Source of the DNA: Eubacterium sp.
Lineage (GTDB): Bacteria > Bacillota > Clostridia > Oscillospirales > Acutalibacteraceae
Direction of reading: 5' to 3'
Assembly: GCA_029050995.1 (NCBI GenBank)
Contig: JAIDLO010000023.1
Coordinates: 1-9,393, forward strand
DNA: 9,393 nucleotides
How positions within the stretch are numbered: the stretch's first letter is position 1; each line of letters begins with the position of its first letter. Positions 5,700 to 9,393 of this stretch are shown here, piece by piece. Both the position numbers and the translations under genes were made by a program. The notes beneath the pieces were generated by a model. That model was not told the origin of the DNA, did not search any database, and saw nothing but the letters and a program-made list of their open reading frames with translations.

Positions 5700-6338
5700 T
5701 TACCTCTCAATCTTTTTTATCGGATGTCTGATAACTGTTTTAAGCTTGCTTTCATCACATCTTCTCGGATCACTCAAATAAATCTCGTGATGAAATCTGC
5801 TATCAATTATATCCAATTCATAGCCATTTTCTTCCATATATCTGTGCATCAAATCAACTGTTTCAGGCTCGTTGTCATAAGAACCAATGTGCATGCACTG
5901 AACACAAACACCCTCATCATAGGTAAAGAATTCAACCTTTGAATAGTCCTGCTTTTTCTTTTTTGTTGCCTCATCAACAGCCCATTTGAAATCATCCTCT
6001 GTTACAAAATCGGGCAGTCTTATAATAGAAATGAAATGCATATTTTCTTTTCTGTTATAGTCAATGCCTTGTGTGTTATCTTGCCACCAGAAGCCCTCAA
6101 GCGGCGGGACAACATATTCAAAATAACCGTCAATCTTATGCGTGCCTTTATAGCTCATCTTAATCGTAAAAGCAATGGCATATAATAATCCGATACTGTT
6201 TTTGTATTCGCTGTTTTCGTCATTTGGATTGCCTTTTCCTCTGACTGCAATATAATTCATTTTAGGAATTTCAAGAATGCTCGGTTTCTTCTTCGGCATA
6301 TAAAATTCCTTGTATTCTTTCTTGTAATCAAACGCCAT
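5700..6338 (-). CDS. GyrI-like small-molecule-binding protein
   Basis: A 212-residue protein of the GyrI-like (SOUL/AraC-binding-domain-like) superfamily, of the Listeria Lin2189 type. Motifs: IPKMNYIAVRGKGNPN (24-39), YVVPPLEGFWWQDN (75-88), CVQCMHIGSYDNEP (145-158) and FHHEIYLSDPRR (182-193), with E186 at the position where this group carries a conserved acidic residue. Other GyrI-like proteins bind drugs as transcription-factor sensors, and some hydrolyse cyclopropane-bearing toxins. This one has no DNA-binding domain, so a sequestering or hydrolytic detoxifying role fits better; that is inference. GGAG is about 8 bases before ATG 6338. It follows the ComEC-like gene after 91 bases and leads straight into the ABM gene. 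Confidence 0.85.
   Translation of the reverse strand: MAFDYKKEYKEFYMPKKKPSILEIPKMNYIAVRGKGNPNDENSEYKNSIGLLYAIAFTIKMSYKGTHKIDGYFEYVVPPLEGFWWQDNTQGIDYNRKENMHFISIIRLPDFVTEDDFKWAVDEATKKKKQDYSKVEFFTYDEGVCVQCMHIGSYDNEPETVDLMHRYMEENGYELDIIDSRFHHEIYLSDPRRCDESKLKTVIRHPIKKIER
5703..5708 (-). promoter_or_regulatory. Ribosome binding site of the ABM gene inside the GyrI-like gene end
   Basis: GAGAGG, 7 bases before ATG 5695, is made of the last Glu and Arg codons of the preceding gene. It excludes the TTG start at 5710 and suggests coupled translation. Confidence 0.65.
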
Positions 6339-6386
6339 AATTATATCTCCATCTAATCAGCAAATTTCTCATTTACAAAAATTCAT

Positions 6387-6422
6387 ATTAATTACGCATA
6401 TTAGTATATTTCGGTAATTAAT
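6387..6422. repeat. Inverted repeat just past the ComEC-like gene
   Basis: Perfect 9-base arms ATTAATTAC (6387-6395) and GTAATTAAT (6414-6422) with an 18-base spacer, beginning 8 bases after the stop of the 533-residue gene. On the minus strand a short T-run (ATTTTTG) follows about 6 bases later. It could be a weak terminator or a protein-binding site; the stem is too AT-rich to call firmly. Confidence 0.4.
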
Positions 6423-6429
6423 TTAATAT

Positions 6430-8031
6430 TTATATTTCAAAACTTATAGGCAACTTACTACTTGGTTTTATTGTTCTTGTATTATCTATCAATTCTAAAT
6501 CAATCTCAAAATTTCCATCTTTTGGTGTATGATGCTCTATATTCCATCCGTTTTTTGAATGCTCACTGACTTTCGATGGATGTCCATACGAATTCCCATC
6601 TCCATAACTATATACAATTTTGTTTTCAACAGAATTAGGAATAGGAATTGCCGCTCGTTTACTCCAGCTAAATTCACCTCCATGATGACATGCCACTAAT
6701 AAATTGATATCATTAAAATAACTATTATCTTGATAATCGTAATCCTGATCACCCGATATAACTATTTTGTATTCTTTACCTTTATATTGAGCAAATATAT
6801 ATAAGGCGTTACCAGTTTCATGAGTTTTCTTAGGGGAACGCGAAGAATTGATTGTAGATTGAGAATTACCAGCAACCATGCAATTATTTAGACTTTTTAT
6901 TTTTAATATACTAAGTCCATTTGCACTATATTGAATAATAGTGCCGCCATTGGAGTATACTGATGAAAGTGTCTTTTTCAATGCTTTTCTTGGATTCTGG
7001 GGAATAATCCATCTGCACTTTAATGCTTCCTGATTTATTCTAAAACCACACCAATGATCTTCATCAACATGAGACAATAGTATTGTAGCGTCTTTTGCTA
7101 TAGGAAGTTTTATATTTTTTGGCAAAGTTCTTGCATTTTTCCCACATGCAATACCGTAATCAAAATAAAAAAATGGTTTTTGCCCTTTTTCGCTAAGTGA
7201 TGTGGCAAGAGCTTGTCCAACATTATGAACAGTAAATGTATACTTAGTATTTTGACTTAGTATATTTGCGTTATATTGTACCCCAGGATAAGAATCTATT
7301 TTCACGTCAAACTTTGATAACAAACTTTTTCTTTTGGGTTCAGTAATAACACCCACGGATGTTATATCTGCTAAATCCACAAAGTCAGGCTGATAAACAC
7401 CATCTGAATAGAGATGTTCAATCAAGCATGTATTTTCTCTTACAAAACTTTTGTTGTTTTTATTTGATTTATAATCATATATAAAATCAGAATTAATATT
7501 TTCATGATACTTATTAATTTCTAAATGACGATGCTTAAATTCTACTAAAAAAACAATCTCTTTATTGTCTTCAGGTTCATAAAACCTATTGAAAATTTTT
7601 TTGGCTTTTTCTAATGAAATACATGTAGTACTCAGTTCAACCCTTCTGTAAAAGTTAACCCATTGAGGCATTTCTTCTAGAAAATATTCATTCTCACCGT
7701 CTACTGTTGAACAATCCACAAGTTCAACTAATATCTGTTCATCATTTGTTCTAGATTTATCGTACGAAAGAAACGCATATGCTTTATTCTTTTGCCTAAC
7801 AAAGCCCTCTTTACCTACACCTAATTTAGAAAGTCTTTTTCCCATTTCTTGTAGATACCCTCTAGAAATACAACCAGAATAACTGAATTCAAAAGAGTCC
7901 TCATTAATTGTTATATAATTTTCCTTTCCAACATTCAAATACTCCAATGCTTCTTTTATTTCATTCTCATATTCTTTTAAGTTAGTACCGTTTCGCTCTT
8001 CTTTTTTCTTAAGTGCATAATTATATCTCAT
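6430..8031 (-). CDS. Stand-alone ComEC-type metallo-beta-lactamase-fold protein with novel N-terminal region
   Basis: A 533-residue protein without signal peptide or membrane helices. Residues from about 265 onward form an MBL domain of the ComEC/Rec2 type: HNVGQALATSL (269-279), FDYG (290-293), the metal motif SHVDEDH (320-326: H321, D323, D325, H326), TGNALYIF (406-413), SGDQD (426-430), HHGG (449-452) and YGDGNSYGHPS (476-486, H484). All expected metal and catalytic positions are present. ComEC itself couples this domain to an OB domain and a DNA channel; neither is here, so a cytosolic nuclease or phosphodiesterase is the natural guess. Residues 1-260 match nothing I recognise; they start with a charged helix (LKEYENEIKEALEYLNVG) and include strand-like VFLVEFKHRHLEI. 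I start at ATG 8031 with GAGGGG upstream; an in-frame TTG at 8046 overlaps that site. The gene is very AT-rich (8 G/C in the 60-base row at 7441). Confidence 0.85.
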   Translation of the reverse strand: MRYNYALKKKEERNGTNLKEYENEIKEALEYLNVGKENYITINEDSFEFSYSGCISRGYLQEMGKRLSKLGVGKEGFVRQKNKAYAFLSYDKSRTNDEQILVELVDCSTVDGENEYFLEEMPQWVNFYRRVELSTTCISLEKAKKIFNRFYEPEDNKEIVFLVEFKHRHLEINKYHENINSDFIYDYKSNKNNKSFVRENTCLIEHLYSDGVYQPDFVDLADITSVGVITEPKRKSLLSKFDVKIDSYPGVQYNANILSQNTKYTFTVHNVGQALATSLSEKGQKPFFYFDYGIACGKNARTLPKNIKLPIAKDATILLSHVDEDHWCGFRINQEALKCRWIIPQNPRKALKKTLSSVYSNGGTIIQYSANGLSILKIKSLNNCMVAGNSQSTINSSRSPKKTHETGNALYIFAQYKGKEYKIVISGDQDYDYQDNSYFNDINLLVACHHGGEFSWSKRAAIPIPNSVENKIVYSYGDGNSYGHPSKVSEHSKNGWNIEHHTPKDGNFEIDLELIDNTRTIKPSSKLPISFEI

Positions 8032-8038
8032 ATATATT

Positions 8039-8044
8039 CCCCTC
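8039..8044 (-). promoter_or_regulatory. Ribosome binding site deciding the ComEC-like start
   Basis: GAGGGG, 7 bases before ATG 8031. The TTG at 8044-8046 shares its last base with this site and cannot use it. Confidence 0.7.
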
Positions 8045-8088
8045 AATTTTCGTGTTTATATTTCTGGCAAGTAATCTATATCAAAACA

Positions 8089-8094
8089 ATTATA
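8089..8094 (-). promoter_or_regulatory. Possible promoter -10 box of the ComEC-like gene
   Basis: A perfect TATAAT on the minus strand, 58 bases before ATG 8031, in a 115-base gap that would allow an independent transcript. No good -35 is found at 16-18 bases, and there is no TGn extension, so it would be weak or activator-dependent. A 6-base inverted repeat (ATACTA / TAGTAT, at 8093-8098 and 8115-8120) overlaps the box. Confidence 0.4.
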
Positions 8095-8146
8095 GTATAA
8101 TCACACTAGAAAACATACTACTAATTACTTTATATCATTTCATTAA

Positions 8147-8641
8147 CTATACATATATGTACTGCATTTCACGCAGCTGTTTACCACCGATTTTATCATC
8201 ATAATATTCGCCGCTGTTTTTAAATCCGCATTTTTCATAAAAGTGCCTTGCTCTGTGATTATCCTCAAGCACCCAAAGAAAAATCGTTTCAAAGCCCAAA
8301 ACTTTCAATTCTTCAACGGCTTTTTCAAGCAAACTCTTTCCATAGCCTTTTCCCATATATTCAGGCAGAAAATAGATTGATATAATTTCGCCATAGTCTT
8401 TGTAAGCTTCAAAGCGTGATTTACAGTAGCTTGATGTTCCGATGATCTTGTTATCTTTAAGCATAACAAGCGTATACCTTTCAGGATTATCAAATGCTTT
8501 ACACCATTGACCGCTTTGAATGCTATCTAAATAATCCTGCGGAATAATGCCTTTATATGCGTATTTCCAGCTTTGCTCGTAAATATTGCTGATTTCCTCA
8601 CGGCTGTCTGTTTGATTTATTTTTCTGATTTCTATATCCAT
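8147..8641 (-). CDS. GNAT family N-acetyltransferase
   Basis: A 164-residue GNAT acetyltransferase. The N-terminal part has the usual two helices (ISNIYEQSWKYAYKGIIP, 17-34); the central strand plus acetyl-CoA loop is ISIYFLPEYMGKGYGKSLLE (87-106), with the G97-K-G99-Y-G101 turn and Met in place of the common Arg/Gln at 96; the C-terminal motif is NHRARHFYEKCGF (128-140). The substrate is unknown; free amino acids, antibiotics or protein N-termini are all possible. Its ATG overlaps the TAA stop of the NUDIX gene by one base (TAATG), with GGGAG 7 bases upstream, so the two proteins are probably made in linked amounts from the promoter at 9194-9202. After its TAG stop comes a 115-base gap and the AT-rich ComEC-like gene. 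Confidence 0.9.
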   Translation of the reverse strand: MDIEIRKINQTDSREEISNIYEQSWKYAYKGIIPQDYLDSIQSGQWCKAFDNPERYTLVMLKDNKIIGTSSYCKSRFEAYKDYGEIISIYFLPEYMGKGYGKSLLEKAVEELKVLGFETIFLWVLEDNHRARHFYEKCGFKNSGEYYDDKIGGKQLREMQYIYV

Positions 8642-9129
8642 TATGATACTCCCATTGGAATGATGTTTGTAGTTTTATCATCAACTGATACTGAATAAAA
8701 ATCGTCAGTATGAATACCTGTTTTAAGATAATGCTCTATTACCCTTTGTGCGGTATACGGCATTTTTCTGTTGTTTACTTCATCAAACGAAACCCATTCA
8801 AGTATGCCTTCATCACAATCATAATTAATCTCAGCATTATCCTTTAAATCAGCAAAGAAATAATAATTAATTCTGAGTTCATCTTTAACAAGACGAAGCG
8901 CAATGTATCGCAATTCAAAATTATCTAAATCAGTTTCAGTAAGTCCGATTTCCTCATTCATTTCACGCAGAACAGCAGCCTTAGCATCATTCACCTCATC
9001 AGGCTCAAAATGACCGCCGACTCCGCACCAAGAACGATTGACAACCTTTGAGCCGATTCTATCAAGCAAAAGCATTTTATGATCTTTCTTTATGTAAATT
9101 GTTGCCATATTTCTCAGCTTGCCGTTCAT
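8641..9129 (-). CDS. NUDIX hydrolase (MutT/8-oxo-dGTP diphosphatase-like)
   Basis: A 162-residue NUDIX hydrolase that would cleave a nucleoside diphosphate linked to another moiety, with Mg2+. The Nudix box is at residues 39-63: GHFEPDE (39-45), then nine instead of seven residues, then REMNEEIGL (55-63) carrying the metal-binding E56, E59 and E60. A two-residue loop insertion of this kind occurs in a Firmicutes subgroup usually annotated as 8-oxo-dGTP diphosphatase, with the preceding CGVGGHFEP typical of that group. Damaged-nucleotide sanitation is therefore likely but not proven. ATG 9129 has AAGGAGC about 7-8 bases upstream; a second Met at residue 8 is possible but has no such site. It is the first gene after the promoter at 9194-9202. 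Confidence 0.9.
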   Translation of the reverse strand: MNGKLRNMATIYIKKDHKMLLLDRIGSKVVNRSWCGVGGHFEPDEVNDAKAAVLREMNEEIGLTETDLDNFELRYIALRLVKDELRINYYFFADLKDNAEINYDCDEGILEWVSFDEVNNRKMPYTAQRVIEHYLKTGIHTDDFYSVSVDDKTTNIIPMGVS

Positions 9130-9193
9130 ATATAATGCTCCTTATTTATTATAACAATAAACTACTATTATTTTGTTAATATTATATAAAGGT

Positions 9194-9202
9194 ATTATAG
9201 CA
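9194..9202 (-). promoter_or_regulatory. Extended -10 promoter for the NUDIX-GNAT transcript
   Basis: On the minus strand TGC-TATAAT, a perfect -10 with the TGn extension, which can work with a poor -35. The best -35 at 17 bases is TGTAAA (9217-9222), weak. The start would be near 9187, giving a leader of about 58 bases. It may feed all genes down to 609. Confidence 0.65.
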
Positions 9203-9210
9203 TAGGCGTA

Positions 9211-9241
9211 AGTGAATTTACATAAAAACTTCAAATTCACT
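9211..9241. repeat. Inverted repeat over the -35 region, operator-like
   Basis: Perfect 9-base arms AGTGAATTT (9211-9219) and AAATTCACT (9233-9241) around a 13-base spacer. The left arm touches the -35 position of the minus-strand promoter; the spacing from arm centre to arm centre is 22 bases, about two helical turns, as for a dimeric regulator. It lies between two divergent promoters. Confidence 0.5.
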
Positions 9242-9321
9242 GGAAAAATACAATCAAATTCTTAAAATAGTTCGGTTTTGTCGTTTTACTGAGATAATTT
9301 CTTTATTTTTCAATATCAGTA

Positions 9322-9330
9322 TGCTATAAT
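9322..9330 (+). promoter_or_regulatory. Divergent extended -10 promoter for a gene beyond the window
   Basis: TGC-TATAAT on the plus strand, within TATGCTATAATAACCT, almost the same as the minus-strand copy (TATGCTATAATACCT). No clear -35 (TTTATT at 9302-9307). The leader continues to a likely ribosome site AAGTAGGA at 9386-9393, the last bases of the window, so the coding region starts just outside. Confidence 0.5.
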
Positions 9331-9338
9331 AACCTCAC

Positions 9339-9373
9339 GAAACATTAACAAAATCACAGATTTTGATTGTTTC
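9339..9373 (+). promoter_or_regulatory. Hairpin in the 5' leader of the divergent transcript
   Basis: GAAAC (9339-9343) pairs with GTTTC (9369-9373); inside it CAAAATC (9349-9355) pairs with GATTTTG (9359-9365) around the loop ACA, with a small internal loop between the two stems. It lies at the very 5' end of the predicted RNA, 12 bases before the ribosome site. It may stabilise the message or bind a regulator. No T-run follows, so it is not a terminator. Confidence 0.4.
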
Positions 9374-9393
9374 AGAGAACACTTCAAGTAGGA

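Noticed and set aside
5696..5710. ABM start at TTG 5710
   Set aside because: It overlaps the ribosome site and the end of the GyrI-like gene; MAVTVNIYY is the normal start of the domain.
8032..8046. Longer ComEC-like protein starting at TTG 8046
   Set aside because: The five extra codons are read from the GAGGGG ribosome site itself; ATG 8031 has ideal spacing to it.
8150..8161. Perfect palindrome TACATATATGTA
   Set aside because: It encodes the last residues Tyr-Ile-Tyr-Val of the GNAT protein; a chance product of AT-rich codons.
609..9129. Integron cassette array
   Set aside because: The gene content is reminiscent, but the gaps lack paired core sites or long imperfect palindromes, and no integrase is seen.
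1..9393. CRISPR array, tRNA, rRNA or insertion sequence
   Set aside because: No regularly spaced repeats, no cloverleaf or rRNA-like stretch, and no transposase motif noticed on either strand.

Overview
The window is AT-rich, and its genes carry Gram-positive style Shine-Dalgarno sites (AGGAG, AAAGGA, GGAG). Together with a lipoprotein GH26 glycanase and several protein families common in gut Firmicutes (DUF3916, DUF3795, YdeI/OmdA, stand-alone TfoX C-terminal domain), this points to a low-GC clostridial organism, perhaps a Ruminococcus-like gut anaerobe. The genus is inference only.

Layout. Every gene seen is on the minus strand, so transcription runs from high to low coordinates. At the right end (9130-9393) is a divergent promoter region. 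An extended -10 on the minus strand drives a NUDIX hydrolase and a GNAT acetyltransferase that overlap by one base (TAATG). A near-identical -10 on the plus strand fires out of the window. Next comes a more AT-rich stretch holding one 533-residue protein (6430-8031): a ComEC-type metallo-beta-lactamase-fold domain behind an unrecognised N-terminal region of about 260 residues, with no membrane segment. A tightly packed row of small cytosolic genes follows: GyrI-like protein, ABM/quinol-monooxygenase-like protein, YdeI/OmdA protein, TfoX C-terminal domain, Cys-rich DUF3795 protein and a small membrane protein. Then comes a GH26 beta-mannanase-type lipoprotein. After it is a second packed run: YjaB-like GNAT, SRPBCC protein, DUF3916 protein and a P-loop kinase. 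At the left end a separate promoter with good -35 and -10 boxes (550-578) starts a secreted protein cut by the window edge.

How the genes may work together. Most are small, single-domain enzymes that modify, hydrolyse or bind small molecules: NUDIX, two GNATs, GyrI-like, ABM, SRPBCC and P-loop kinase. Gaps are mostly 4 to 35 bases, ribosome sites often lie in the preceding gene's end, and I saw no convincing terminator between 609 and 9129. The simplest reading is an accessory or stress/xenobiotic gene stack accreted in one direction, with possible read-through, rather than one biochemical pathway. The GH26 lipoprotein and the ComEC-like protein look like later or independent additions. The ComEC-like protein is the best candidate for something undescribed.
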